Of a stretch of 64,000 nucleotides of DNA, positions 47,908 through 57,785 are shown one piece after another; position 1 is the stretch's first letter, and every line of letters starts with the position of its first letter. The notes under the pieces were generated by a model, which saw only the letters and a list, made by a program, of their open reading frames with translations, had not been told where the DNA came from and made no database searches. Origin of the DNA: Bog-756 sp963727955 (GTDB taxonomy: Bacteria > Actinomycetota > Acidimicrobiia > Acidimicrobiales > RAAP-2); the NCBI GenBank assembly GCA_963727955.1, contig CAVSII010000002.1, positions 186,001-250,000 of the forward strand. Direction: 5' to 3'. The position numbers and the translations under genes are program-made.

Positions 47908-48417
47908 ATGGCGAAGGCAGACGGCGTTTTCATCTATATCGGCACCTACCCGAGCGAGGCTGCGGCCCGGGTCGACTATGACCTCGTGAAGGACCTCCAT
48001 GCCCTGGGGGCGGTGGGCAGCTACGACGCCGCTGTCGTCCGGAAGGACGGGTCCGGCAAGGTGCACGTCAACAAGGACGAGATGGCCACCCGCCACGGCG
48101 GGTGGGGCGGTGCCGCAGCGGGCGCTGTCGTGGGCATCCTGTTCCCTCCCTCTATCATGGCCACGGCCCTGGTCGGCGGGGCCATCGGGGCGGTGAGCGG
48201 CCACCTGTGGCGGGGCATGTCCCGAGCCGACGTCAAGGAGCTGGGCGATCTGCTCGACGCCAACGAGGCGGCCCTTCTCATCATCGGCGAGAGCACAATC
48301 GAAGATGCCGTGAACAAGGCCCAGTTGAAGGCCGAGAAGCACGTGGCCAAGGAGCTCACGGCCAGTGCCAAGGACGTCGACAAGGCCGTTCAGGAAGCAG
48401 CAGGCCAAGTCAGCTAG
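47908..48417 (+). CDS. DUF1269 family membrane protein
   Basis: 169 residues. The N-terminal ferredoxin-like part (VFIYIGTYPSEAAARVDYDLVKDL) precedes a glycine-rich hydrophobic hairpin (GGWGGAAAGAVVGILFPPSIMATALVGGAIGAV, residues about 67-100) and a helical charged tail. This matches the DUF1269 pattern; function unknown. GGGAGGA precedes the ATG and TAGGAT (47862) may be its -10. Monocistronic, converging with dprE2. Confidence 0.75.
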   Translation: MAKADGVFIYIGTYPSEAAARVDYDLVKDLHALGAVGSYDAAVVRKDGSGKVHVNKDEMATRHGGWGGAAAGAVVGILFPPSIMATALVGGAIGAVSGHLWRGMSRADVKELGDLLDANEAALLIIGESTIEDAVNKAQLKAEKHVAKELTASAKDVDKAVQEAAGQVS

Positions 48418-48441
48418 ATCGGAGCGGGGAACCGGCGCCCC

Positions 48442-49203
48442 TCAGCCGGGCACCCGCCGCCACAGGGCCCGGGGAAGGTGGCGGAAGACCACCATGGCCC
48501 AGCGCAGCACCGGGGGGGCGTAGACGACGGCGGCACCCGAAGTGATCCCCTGGGCCACGGCGGCAGCCACCGCCTCGGGCGTGGTGGCGAAGGGCGCCGG
48601 GCGCATCCCCTCGGTCATCCGTCCGACGACGAAGCCCGGCCGCACGATGGTCACCGCCACGCCCGATCCCATCAGCGAGTCGGCCAGCCCCTGGGCGAAG
48701 GCGTCGAGCCCGGACTTCGACGAGCCGTAGATGAAGTTGGCCCGTCGGGCCCGCTCGCCGGCCACCGACGAGAGCACGACCACCCGACCGTGTCCCTGGT
48801 GGCGCAGGCGGTCGGCCACGGCCAGCAGGGCGGTGGCCAGGCCGACGTAGTTGGTAGTCATGACGACCGCGGCCGCCGCCGGGTCGTGTTCGTCGACCCC
48901 CTGGTCGCCGAGTAGGCCGGCGGCGGCGATGACCAGGTCGATGTCGCCGAACCGATCGAACACCTCATGGGCGAAGGCGGCGTGGTCGGCGGTGTCGTCG
49001 ACGTCGAAGGCCACGGCTTCGGCCACTTCGGCTCCGGCGGCCCGGGCCTCGCCGACCGCTTGGTCGAGGCGCGGTCCCGGCCGGCCGGCCAGCACCACCG
49101 TCGAACACCGCCCGGGGACCAAGGTGGCCACCACCGCCCGGGCGATCTGGGAGGAACCCCCGAGGACGAGGACCGACTGGGGCCGTCCGGTGGCGTCGAT
49201 CAC
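48442..49203 (-). CDS. dprE2: Decaprenylphosphoryl-ribose 2'-epimerase reductase subunit
   Basis: SDR-family NADH reductase, 253 residues, the same length as mycobacterial DprE2. SVLVLGGSSQIARAVVATLV replaces the usual TGXXXGIG loop, as in DprE2. The SDR catalytic set is visible in VVVLSSVAGERARRANFIYGSSKSGLDAF (Ser, Tyr, Lys). It reduces the 2'-keto intermediate to decaprenylphosphoryl-arabinose. The GTG at 49203 overlaps the dprE1 stop (GTGA). Confidence 0.88.
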   Translation of the reverse strand: MIDATGRPQSVLVLGGSSQIARAVVATLVPGRCSTVVLAGRPGPRLDQAVGEARAAGAEVAEAVAFDVDDTADHAAFAHEVFDRFGDIDLVIAAAGLLGDQGVDEHDPAAAAVVMTTNYVGLATALLAVADRLRHQGHGRVVVLSSVAGERARRANFIYGSSKSGLDAFAQGLADSLMGSGVAVTIVRPGFVVGRMTEGMRPAPFATTPEAVAAAVAQGITSGAAVVYAPPVLRWAMVVFRHLPRALWRRVPG

Positions 49204-50759
49204 GACGGTCCTCCTTCGGCCGAAGGGGCAAGCACCGACGGGTTGGTCGACGGCGGGTCGTTCGATGCCGAGCTGGTGCGGGTCGTGCGAGCCGTGCGGG
49301 TCGTGCGAGGCGTGCCGGCGGGGGTAGCGGTGGACCGGCTCACCCGGCCGACGGGCGCCACCGGCCGGTCGCGGCAGAGATCGAGGCGCCGACCCAGGTC
49401 GGAGCGGAGGACGCCGTCGGGATCCACCCGGTCCCGTACCGCCATCCACCTGTCCACGCCCGGGTACATGGTCCGGAAGGCGGCCGGCGAGAGACGGGAG
49501 TCCTTGGCCAGGTAGACCCGGCCGCCGGCCGTCGCCACCTGTTCATCGAGCCGGTCGAGCAGGACGCCGAGCCCCGGCGTTCCGGCGGGCAGGTCGAGGG
49601 CCAGGGTCCAGCCCGAGCGGGGGAACGAGAGGGGCCCCGGGTCGCCCGGTCCGAACCGTTTGAGCACGGCCAGAAAGGAGGCCAGCCGGGCCCGGGCGAT
49701 CTGTTCGATGATCCGCCGCACCACCTCGGCGTCTCCGTCGCCTACCACGAACTGGTACTGGAGAAAGCCCTTCGGTCCGTAGAGGCGGTTCCACCCGCCG
49801 ACGCCGTCGAGGGGATGGAAATACCCGGCCAAGGTCTCGATCTTCCCGACCTGGTGGCGGGGTGCCTTGCGGAACCAGACCTCATTGAAGGCGCCCACCG
49901 TCAACGGGTTGAGCAGGCCCCCGGGTGGGGTGAAGGGCACTGACAGACGTGTCCGTGGGTGAAAGGAACGGGCTCGGGAAGCGGGGCGACGGAGCCGCTC
50001 GGGCAGCTGCTCGTAGCGGGCGTGATCTCCCCGGGTCAGCACCGACCGCCCTAGCCGGCGGCCCGTTGCCTGACAGTCGATCCAGGCCACCGAGTAGCGG
50101 TAGGCGTGGTCGCCGGTGGCCATCATGGCCATCGCCGCGTCGAGATCGTCGGCCCGCTCGGTGTCGACGGCCATGTAGCTCGTCTCCACCGGCACCATCT
50201 GCATCACGGCCTGGGTGATCAGGCCGGTCAGTCCCATCCCCCCGGCGGAGGCCCAGAACAGATCGGGGTCAGAAGAGGGAGACACGGTGAAGGTGCCCTG
50301 GGGGGTGACCAGGGTCAGCTGGCGTAGGTGGGAGCAGAACCCGCCGTCGGCGTGATGGTTCTTGCCGTGGATGTCGGCGGCGATGGCGCCGCCGATGGTG
50401 ACCATGCGGGTCCCCGGGGTCACCGGCACGAACCACCCCAGGGGCACCAGCTGCTCCATGAGGGACTGCAGGCTCACCCCGGCCCCTACGGTGACCACGC
50501 CCGACGTCAGGTCCACGTGATGGACGGCGTCCAGCCCGGTGGTGTCGAGGACCAACCCCCCGGCGTTTTGGGCGGCGTCCCCGTAGCTGCGACCGAGACC
50601 GCGGGCGATGATTCCCCGACCGGTGCCGGCGGCCGCAGCCACCGCCTCGGCCATGGCCTGCTCGACCCCGTCGGCATCGACGGCCCGGACCACCTCGGCG
50701 GTGGTGGGGGCCGTGCGCCCCCACCCCGAGAGGGTCGCCCGCTGGCCGGCCGGAGCCAT
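49200..50759 (-). CDS. dprE1: Decaprenylphosphoryl-ribose oxidase (FAD)
   Basis: Oxidises the 2'-OH of decaprenylphosphoryl-ribose; 519 residues, about 55 longer than usual through a Thr/Arg/Ser-rich tail. FAD-binding part: IIARGLGRSYGDAAQNAGG and IGGAIAADIHGKNHHADGGF; substrate domain: LKRFGPGDPGPLSFPRSGWTLALDLP and YLAKDSR. Residue 387 (codon 49599-49601), which aligns with the benzothiazinone-targeted Cys387 of M. tuberculosis, is alanine. It overlaps ubiA by one base. Confidence 0.9.
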   Translation of the reverse strand: MAPAGQRATLSGWGRTAPTTAEVVRAVDADGVEQAMAEAVAAAAGTGRGIIARGLGRSYGDAAQNAGGLVLDTTGLDAVHHVDLTSGVVTVGAGVSLQSLMEQLVPLGWFVPVTPGTRMVTIGGAIAADIHGKNHHADGGFCSHLRQLTLVTPQGTFTVSPSSDPDLFWASAGGMGLTGLITQAVMQMVPVETSYMAVDTERADDLDAAMAMMATGDHAYRYSVAWIDCQATGRRLGRSVLTRGDHARYEQLPERLRRPASRARSFHPRTRLSVPFTPPGGLLNPLTVGAFNEVWFRKAPRHQVGKIETLAGYFHPLDGVGGWNRLYGPKGFLQYQFVVGDGDAEVVRRIIEQIARARLASFLAVLKRFGPGDPGPLSFPRSGWTLALDLPAGTPGLGVLLDRLDEQVATAGGRVYLAKDSRLSPAAFRTMYPGVDRWMAVRDRVDPDGVLRSDLGRRLDLCRDRPVAPVGRVSRSTATPAGTPRTTRTARTTRTSSASNDPPSTNPSVLAPSAEGGPS

Positions 50760-51712
50760 CAGCCGTAGACGCCGCAGGCGAAGAGGGCGATCCAGCAGAT
50801 CCCGTAGATCTGGAGCCGGCGGTCGCGTAGGGCGAGCTCCTCGGGCTCGGCGCCCTGCCCGGCATCGAGGAGGCGCATGATGTGGAGCAGGGCGATGGTG
50901 AAGGGAATGATGGTCAGCTGGAACCAGACGGGGTCATGACCGTGGTGGACCTCGCCCGCCCGCTCGAAAGCCCACAGGCAGTAGGCGGTGACGGTCACCG
51001 CGGCGGCGAACGTCCTGACCGAACGGAGGAAGCTCGGGGTGTAGGAGCCCAAGGTCTGGCGGATGGTGTCGTGGTCGGTTTCCTGCTCGGTCAGCAGCTG
51101 CTTTTCCCCGGACCGTTTCCCGGTCACCACCAGCAGCGAACCGAACGAGGCCACGATCAGGAACCAGTTGGACAGGGGGACACCGGTGGCCACCCCACCG
51201 GCGATGGCCCGGAGGACGAAACCGGCGCTGACCGCGGCCAGATCGAGTATGGGCTCGTTCTTGAGGCCGAGCGAGTAGGCCACGTTGACCAGGGCGTAGA
51301 TGCCCATGACCAGCGCCATCCGCCAACCGGCCAACCAGGCGCCGAGCCCGGCCGATGCGGCCATGAGCACCAGCCCGAGGACCACGGCCGTGGTGACGCC
51401 GACCTGACCCGAGGGGATGGGCCGGTTGCGTTTGGAGGGGTGGTTGGCGTCCGAGGGGGCGTCGATGGCGTCGTTGACGAAATAGGTTCCCGCCGCCCCC
51501 ACGCAGAAGATCCCGAAGGCGGCCGCCGTGCGTGCGGGGATGGGAGCGTGGAATAGCACGCCGGCGGCGGCGGGTGCCACCACCACCAGGAGGTTCTTGG
51601 TCCACTGGCGGGGGCGGCTGAGCCGGACCAGTCCAAGCAGGAGGGAGGACCGCGCCGGACCGCCGGTAGCCTGTTGGTCGGGTCTTTCCACAGCTTCAGC
51701 CGGAGTGGTCAA
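50759..51712 (-). CDS. ubiA: Decaprenyl-phosphate phosphoribosyltransferase (UbiA family)
   Basis: Membrane prenyltransferase, 317 residues with about nine hydrophobic segments. The Asp-rich motifs NDAIDAPSDANHPSKRNRPI (about residue 80) and YSLGLKNEPILDLAAVSAGFVLRAIAGG match the DPPR-synthase branch (Rv3806c) rather than ubiquinone or menaquinone UbiA. The TTG at 51712 is chosen because AAGGA lies 7 bases upstream and it gives the expected length; an upstream GTG at 51841 is open but unconserved. First gene of the minus-strand DPA operon. Confidence 0.87.
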   Translation of the reverse strand: MTTPAEAVERPDQQATGGPARSSLLLGLVRLSRPRQWTKNLLVVVAPAAAGVLFHAPIPARTAAAFGIFCVGAAGTYFVNDAIDAPSDANHPSKRNRPIPSGQVGVTTAVVLGLVLMAASAGLGAWLAGWRMALVMGIYALVNVAYSLGLKNEPILDLAAVSAGFVLRAIAGGVATGVPLSNWFLIVASFGSLLVVTGKRSGEKQLLTEQETDHDTIRQTLGSYTPSFLRSVRTFAAAVTVTAYCLWAFERAGEVHHGHDPVWFQLTIIPFTIALLHIMRLLDAGQGAEPEELALRDRRLQIYGICWIALFACGVYG

Positions 51713-51904
51713 GAGGCGTCCTTGGGGGTTCGGGTGATGCCGCAGGCGCCAGAGCGAAGGTAGCACGGACCCCTGTCCATGGGGTCGGACCACCTGGCCA
51801 AAGGGTCTGACCCTTCCCCCAGGTAGTCGCCGAGTGGGCACTACCCCCGATATGACCTGCGCCGTCTGGGCCTGACGGTGTGTCAGCGCTTAGTATCTGG
51901 CCTC
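51713..51904. promoter_or_regulatory. Divergent region between ubiA and the B12-binding gene
   Basis: 192 bases. TAGTAT (51891-51896) ends 8 bases before the GTG at 51905 and gives an almost leaderless plus-strand start. Inverted repeats GACCCC (51768-51773)/GGGGTC (51781-51786) and GGGTCTGACCC (51803-51813) may be operators. No convincing promoter for ubiA was found. Confidence 0.4.
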
Positions 51905-52321
51905 GTGATCCGCCCGTATCGAGTGGTTGTAGCCAAGCCCGGGCTGGACGGGCACGATCGGGGGGCCAAGGTCATCGCCCGGGCGCTGCGGGACGCAGGA
52001 TTCGAGGTCATCTACACCGGGCTCCACCAGACGGCCGAGCAGGTGGTCCAGGCGGTCATCCAGGAGGACGCCGACGCCGTCGGGCTCTCCCTGCTGTCGG
52101 GCGCCCACCTCACCCTGGTGCCGAGGGTGGTCGAGGGTCTGAAAGAGAAGGGCCGGGACGACGTGCTGGTCCTGGTGGGTGGCATCATTCCCGCCCCCGA
52201 CATCCCGGTGCTCAAGGAGATGGGGGTGGCCGAGGTGTTCACACCCGGGGCCCCGCTCCCTGCCATCGTGTCCCGCATCGGCGAGGCCCTCGACGAGCGC
52301 GAGAGCGGAGTGACGGCCTGA
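51905..52321 (+). CDS. Cobalamin-binding subunit of a methylmalonyl-CoA mutase-type enzyme
   Basis: 138 residues consisting only of the B12-binding domain. The base-off motif is GLDGHDRGAK with lower-ligand His17; GLSLLSGAHLTL and VGGIIPAPDIPVLKEMGVAEVFTPG are the other B12-pocket motifs. It resembles the C-terminal domain of mutases that come as separate subunits (or a stand-alone corrinoid protein). No mutase large subunit is in the window; sucCD downstream would use the succinyl-CoA product. Confidence 0.87.
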   Translation: MIRPYRVVVAKPGLDGHDRGAKVIARALRDAGFEVIYTGLHQTAEQVVQAVIQEDADAVGLSLLSGAHLTLVPRVVEGLKEKGRDDVLVLVGGIIPAPDIPVLKEMGVAEVFTPGAPLPAIVSRIGEALDERESGVTA

Positions 52322-52470
52322 CCCTCGACTGCGGCCAACGGTCCCTGGTTGTCGGCGCCGGGCGCCCCGCCCCCGATGACACGCAGGTGTTGCGCCCGAG
52401 CCTGAATCCGGGCCGCGTGTAGACAGGTGCAGTACCGAATGGTTCACCGGCCCGAGTGAATGACCGGCAG

Positions 52471-52510
52471 GACGACAGACACAAACAGACACAAACAGAC
52501 ACAAATAGAC
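52471..52510 (+). repeat. Decamer tandem repeat upstream of sucC
   Basis: ACAAACAGAC occurs at 52481-52490 and 52491-52500, with variants ACAAATAGAC (52501-52510) and GACGACAGAC (52471-52480). It is AT-rich, C-poor on one strand, and in register with one helical turn. Confidence 0.85.
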
Positions 52511-52547
52511 AGAGATAAGAAACAGGGACAGAGAGGAACGGAGCTCA

Positions 52548-53696
52548 GTGGATCTCTTCGAGTACCAGGGCAAGCAGGTCTTCGCCCGCTACGGCTTGCC
52601 CATCTCCAAGGGAGGTGTGGCCGACACCGTCGACGAGGCAGTGGTGGTGGCCGCCGATGCCGGCTACCCGGTCACGGTCAAGGCACAGGTCAAGGTGGGC
52701 GGACGGGGCAAGGCCGGTGGCGTGAAGCTGGCCGACAACGAAGCAGAGCTCCGCACCCACGCCGGCAACATCCTCGGCCTCGACATCAAGGGCCACGTTG
52801 TCAAGCGGCTGTGGATCGAGCACTCCTCGGACATCGAACGCGAGTACTACGCCAGCTTCACCCTCGATCGCAGCGCCAAAAAGCACCTCGGCATGCTGTC
52901 GGCCTCGGGCGGCGTGGACATCGAGGAGGTGGCGGTAACCAACCCCGAGGCCATTGCCATCCTCCACGTCGACCCGGTCGACGGCCTCGGTCTCGAGGAG
53001 GCCCGCCTTTGGGTGGACCGAGCCGGCCTCGACCAGGAGGCCCGGGCCCAGGCGGCCGAAATCCTGGTCAAGCTGTACACCTGCTACACCGAGGGGGACT
53101 GCGACCTGGCCGAAATCAACCCGCTCATCCTCACCCCCGACGGCCGGGTGCACTGTCTCGACGCCAAGGTCACCCTGGACGACAATGCCGCCTTCCGTCA
53201 TCCCGAGTGGGAGGAGTTCGCCGGCAGCGACGTGGAGGACGAGCGTGAGGCACGGGCCAAAGAGCGCGGCCTCAACTACATCGGGCTCGACGGCTCGGTG
53301 GGCATCATCGCCAACGGGGCCGGGCTGGCCATGTCCACGCTGGACGTGGTCAACCAGTGCGGTGGGAAGGCGGCCAACTTCCTCGACATCGGGGGCGGGG
53401 CCAACGCCGACGTGATGGCCGCCGCTCTCGAGGTCATCAACTCCGACCCGGCTGTGCGGGCCATCTTCGTCAACATCTTCGGGGGCATCACCCGGGTCGA
53501 CGAAGTGGCCAAGGGAATTCTCGAAGCCCTCGACCGGGTCGAGATCAACTCGCCCATCGTGCTCCGTCTCGACGGCACCAACGCCGTCGCCGGCCGTGAG
53601 ATCCTGGCCGACCACCTGTCCGATCGCCTGGTCGCCGAGCCGACCATGCTCGATGCCGCACGCCGTGCGGTGGCCTTCGTAGGAGACGCGTCATGA
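52548..53696 (+). CDS. sucC: Succinyl-CoA synthetase, beta subunit
   Basis: ATP-grasp subunit (ADP/GDP-forming), 382 residues. GTG start reading DLFEYQGKQVFARYGLP; KVGGRGKAGGVKLADN is the nucleotide-binding loop, DLAEINPLI carries metal ligands and FVNIFGGITRVDEVAKG is the phosphate-contact region. AGAGGAACGGAG precedes the start. ATGA overlap with sucD. Confidence 0.97.
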   Translation: MDLFEYQGKQVFARYGLPISKGGVADTVDEAVVVAADAGYPVTVKAQVKVGGRGKAGGVKLADNEAELRTHAGNILGLDIKGHVVKRLWIEHSSDIEREYYASFTLDRSAKKHLGMLSASGGVDIEEVAVTNPEAIAILHVDPVDGLGLEEARLWVDRAGLDQEARAQAAEILVKLYTCYTEGDCDLAEINPLILTPDGRVHCLDAKVTLDDNAAFRHPEWEEFAGSDVEDEREARAKERGLNYIGLDGSVGIIANGAGLAMSTLDVVNQCGGKAANFLDIGGGANADVMAAALEVINSDPAVRAIFVNIFGGITRVDEVAKGILEALDRVEINSPIVLRLDGTNAVAGREILADHLSDRLVAEPTMLDAARRAVAFVGDAS

Positions 53697-54583
53697 GCAT
53701 CTTTGTGGATGAGAACACCAAAGTCGTGATCCAGGGGGTCAGCCCGACCAGCCAGGGCCTCTATCACGGCCTGCGCAACCGGACCTACGGCACGCAGGTG
53801 GTGGCCGGCACCAATCCCCGTCGGGGCGGCGAGGAGATCGAGGGCATCCCCGTCTTCGCCACGGTGTCCGAGGCCGTCGAGGCCACCGGGGCCAACGCCT
53901 CTTTCATCTCGGTGCCACCCCCCTTCGCCGCCGAGGCCATCATGGAGGCCGCTGCCGCCGGGGTCCCCTTCGTGGTGTGCATCACCGAGGGCATTCCGGC
54001 CCAGGACGAGGCCCTGGCCTACAACCGCCTGGTTCGTGAGTTCCCCGGTACGCGGCTGCTCGGGCCCAACTGCCCCGGCGTCATCTCGCCGGGCAAGTGC
54101 AACATCGGCATCACCTCGGGAGACATCGCCCTACCCGGCGGGCCGGTGGGGATCGTGAGCCGTTCCGGCACCCTCACCTACCAGGCCCTGCACGAGCTCT
54201 CACAGCAGGGCGTGGGCCAGACCACGTGCGTGGGCATCGGGGGCGACCCGGTGCCGGGGACCAGTTTCATCGACTGCCTGGCCGCCTTTGAGGCCGATCC
54301 CGACACCCGTGCCGTCATGATGATCGGCGAGATCGGCGGCTCCGCCGAGGAGGAGGCAGCCGCGTTCATCGCCTCGTCGGTCACCAAGCCGGTCGTCTCC
54401 TACGTGGCCGGGGTCACCGCCCCGCCGGGCCGCAAGATGGGTCACGCCGGTGCCATCATCTCCGGCTCGAAGGGCACCGCCCAGGCCAAAATGGAGGCAC
54501 TGTCCGCAGCCGGGGTGACCGTGGCCCTCAACCCGACCGAGGCAGGCGAAGCCATGGTCGACGTCGTCCGGAAACTCGACTGA
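53693..54583 (+). CDS. sucD: Succinyl-CoA synthetase, alpha subunit
   Basis: CoA-binding and phosphohistidine subunit, 296 residues. The active histidine is H251 in GRKMGHAGAIISG. TKVVIQGVSPTSQGLYHG and GPNCPGVISPGKCNIGI are conserved. TCA-cycle step coupled to substrate-level phosphorylation together with SucC. Confidence 0.97.
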   Translation: MSIFVDENTKVVIQGVSPTSQGLYHGLRNRTYGTQVVAGTNPRRGGEEIEGIPVFATVSEAVEATGANASFISVPPPFAAEAIMEAAAAGVPFVVCITEGIPAQDEALAYNRLVREFPGTRLLGPNCPGVISPGKCNIGITSGDIALPGGPVGIVSRSGTLTYQALHELSQQGVGQTTCVGIGGDPVPGTSFIDCLAAFEADPDTRAVMMIGEIGGSAEEEAAAFIASSVTKPVVSYVAGVTAPPGRKMGHAGAIISGSKGTAQAKMEALSAAGVTVALNPTEAGEAMVDVVRKLD

Positions 54584-54810
54584 CGGTCGGTGTCCCGTCC
54601 GCCGATGCACTCGGCGGGCGACGCATCCGGGCGGTCATCTTCGACCTCGACGGCCTCCTGGTCGACTCCGAGCCCCTCTGGCGGCAGGCCGAAATCGAGG
54701 TGTTCGGCTCTGTCGGGCTGGTACTGACCGAGTCGGAAGTGCGCCAGACCATGGGCCTCCGTATCGACGATGCCGTCGGCCACTGGTGGGAGTTGTCCCC
54801 CTGGTGTGTT
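54580..54810 (+). pseudogene. HAD-superfamily hydrolase, N-terminal fragment cut at the bacterial/eukaryotic join
   Basis: The reading frame starting at CTG 54580 (overlapping the sucD stop) contains RAVIFDLDGLLVDSEPLW, HAD motif I of the beta-phosphoglucomutase type, and the cap-domain start EVRQTMGLRIDDAVGHWW. After about 54,800 similarity to the family stops and the frame runs into unrelated sequence. No ATG, GTG or TTG lies upstream of 54700 in this frame, so CTG is the only candidate for the conserved N-terminus. Roughly two thirds of the protein are missing. Confidence 0.75.
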
Positions 54811-54860
54811 CAGCACGGAGTCCCTCCAGTTGGTGCGGGGTGGCCGTTCTCTCCCTCTCA

Positions 54861-55567
<707 letters not shown>

Positions 55568-56765
55568 GGAGTGGGCGGAGGAACAGACCTTCCACCGAAA
55601 TCTGGCCCCGGCAGCGGCACGAGATCGGGAGAGAGGTGAGGTCCCAAGACGAACGGCAGGAGGTGAAGAAGAGCTTGAATGAGAAAGTGACGAGGAAGCT
55701 TCTCACAGGTGATGAGTAGTGAGAGTGAGAGGTACAGCAAGGGAAAGGTTTGTAGGAGAAGAGTGGAAGAAGCGAAGGGATGTGGGCTTTTGTGCAGAGC
55801 TCGGGGTGGCGGTGTGCAAGGAAGGAGGCGAGCGAAAGGCTGCTGGAGACTTGTCTCTGTTTTTCCTCGTGCTGAGAGCTGGTTCTCCAGAGAAAGAGCG
55901 GGATCTATGCAGATTCGAGGTACGAAGAGTCTTCTAGTGACTCTCTACAAGAAAGAACTGTAGGGGTGGGGGCAGTGCTGGTGGATTATGACCCATTATT
56001 GGAGTTTCACCGTATCAACCTGGCTGTGAGTCAAATCAGTTGAGCGTGAGAAACGCTGAAAGAAATCGTGTTGCTGAAGTTTAGGAGGTCCAGGCTTTGG
56101 ACTGTATGAAGCAGGTGGATCAGACAGTCGGCTGGAGGTTCAGTGATTCCATTTTCTTAAGCAAATGTTCACTGCGTTGAGCGAGTGCTAGTCAACTGCT
56201 CACACTGATGGACAGTCAAGCCGGCCACTCGGTTGATAGCAGCACCACAATAGGCCGACCCATTCCCAACACGGTACTAGACCTGATGCGGCGGATCAGC
56301 CGCCTGCAGCTCCTGCTGTTTACTTCTACTTCTGGAACACAACAGCGAACGGAGTGCAATGACTCCATGGAGTCGGACCTCTCTCTCTCTCGAATGGACT
56401 GATGGAGCAGTCGGCTGCAGTGGCAGTGTAATACTCCAGCGCCTCCACTCAACCTAACGGGCTGGGTATCCAGACCCCCCCTCTCTCTCTGTCTCTCTCC
56501 CTCTCTTTCTATCCCCCCTCTTTATTGTGCTTCCTGCTCTGCCCTCTTCCTCCTTCGCCTCTCTGACCCTTCCTCTTCTCCCTTCCTGCTCTCCTCTTTC
56601 CGCTTCGTTGGCCCTACCCTTACCTCTGATGACCGAGTGGCAGTACCGCTCTCATGAGAAGCAGCTGAGGGGCGACACCTCGTTCACCACCTTCTCTGCT
56701 CAAGAGCTTCGCTCCCCTCCTCGTCGATGGAGCACTGGAAGCCCTGAGCCTTCTAGTCACGAGGA
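55568..56765. other. No recognised gene; low-complexity tracts
   Basis: Only short ORFs without recognisable motifs. A pyrimidine-rich CT tract spans about 56,478-56,620. Composition is intermediate between the bacterial part and the AT-rich DNA further right. Confidence 0.6.
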
Positions 56766-57661
56766 GTGAAGGAATGGACGAAGGCCGACTCTCCTCGAGT
56801 GCAGACGGCCATGTTGACGCAGCTGCTGGCAGAGGCAGAGCGGGCGCTGACGGAGAAGGACGAGAACGCCAGCAGCTCCTCCAAACCTACAAGGACTAGG
56901 GAAGCAGATACAAGACATGCACACAGCACTCGACGCTCACAACAAGGAAAAAGGAGAAGAGAGCGATGGCAGTCCCGTCGAAAGCGCCTCGCAGCAGCAC
57001 ACGAAGGCGCTCGCTGACCTCCAACGTCAAGTGGAGCAATCTGCCAAGCTGGTGGAGAAGTCTCACAGCAGCTCTTCTGCACAGCGAGAGGCTCAGGAAC
57101 GAGGAGGCGGAGAAGGAGAAGAAGAAGGTGGAAGGGGAGAAGAGAGGGCGATGGCAGAGAAGCAGATAAAGAAGCAGGTGGACGAAGAGAAGAAGAAGGC
57201 AAAAGAGGCATTAAACAAGGGTATCCGAGATGAAAGAAGCAACTACTAGAGGCAGAGAAGCAGTCGAAACATGCGACGAGGAGAAGGTCGAAGAGGCCAG
57301 CATCACGTCGACGTCAACATCGGCGGCAGAGCTGCTCCGTGTCAAGGAGGAGTTGACCAAGAAAAAAGAAGGAGGCGGAGGTGAAGACGTTGAAGCAGAT
57401 GATAGTGGAACTGGGCGAGCGCTTGAACGTCAAAACAGAGAAGGTGAAGACGGCGAAACCGCGGCTTCGAAGAAGGCAGCGATGGACCTGTCGATTGAAA
57501 AGAGTGAGCATAGGTCGATGACGAGAAAGCTACAGGAGGCGAACGACCAACTGAAGCGCCATCGCTGCCTTGGAAATCGCGACGAGAGCACACGCCGCCA
57601 CCGCCACAGCCAACGCCTCCTCGCACTGGGGAGGACGAGAAGGAGGGAGCGAGCGTTATAA
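56766..57661 (+). pseudogene. Decayed coiled-coil coding sequence
   Basis: Three frames in succession give Glu/Lys/Ala/Gln-rich heptad-like sequence: QLLAEAERALTEKDEN (56,8xx), then IQDMHTALDAHNKE and KALADLQRQVEQSAKLVEKS, then LRVKEELTKKK and MTRKLQEANDQLKR. Each switch of frame (about 56,885 and 57,230) needs an indel or intron. It looks like part of a long eukaryotic coiled-coil protein; I do not recognise which. Confidence 0.4.
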
Positions 57662-57785
57662 AGCTGGTGATAGGTGAGGCAGCAGTCACCAGCGGAAGGA
57701 AAAAGAAGAAGAAGAAGGCCTCATTTCCTTCATATATCTCATGAGATCATAGCGAGAGATTTCAGAGGAGCCATCGCGATTGATA
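57662..57785. other. AT-rising spacer, nothing recognised
   Basis: Contains an AAGAAGAAG tract; no gene or repeat identified. Confidence 0.4.

Noticed and set aside
52390..52425. sucC promoter TTGCGC ... TAGACA
   Set aside because: The spacer is 24 bases, too long for a sigma-70-type promoter.
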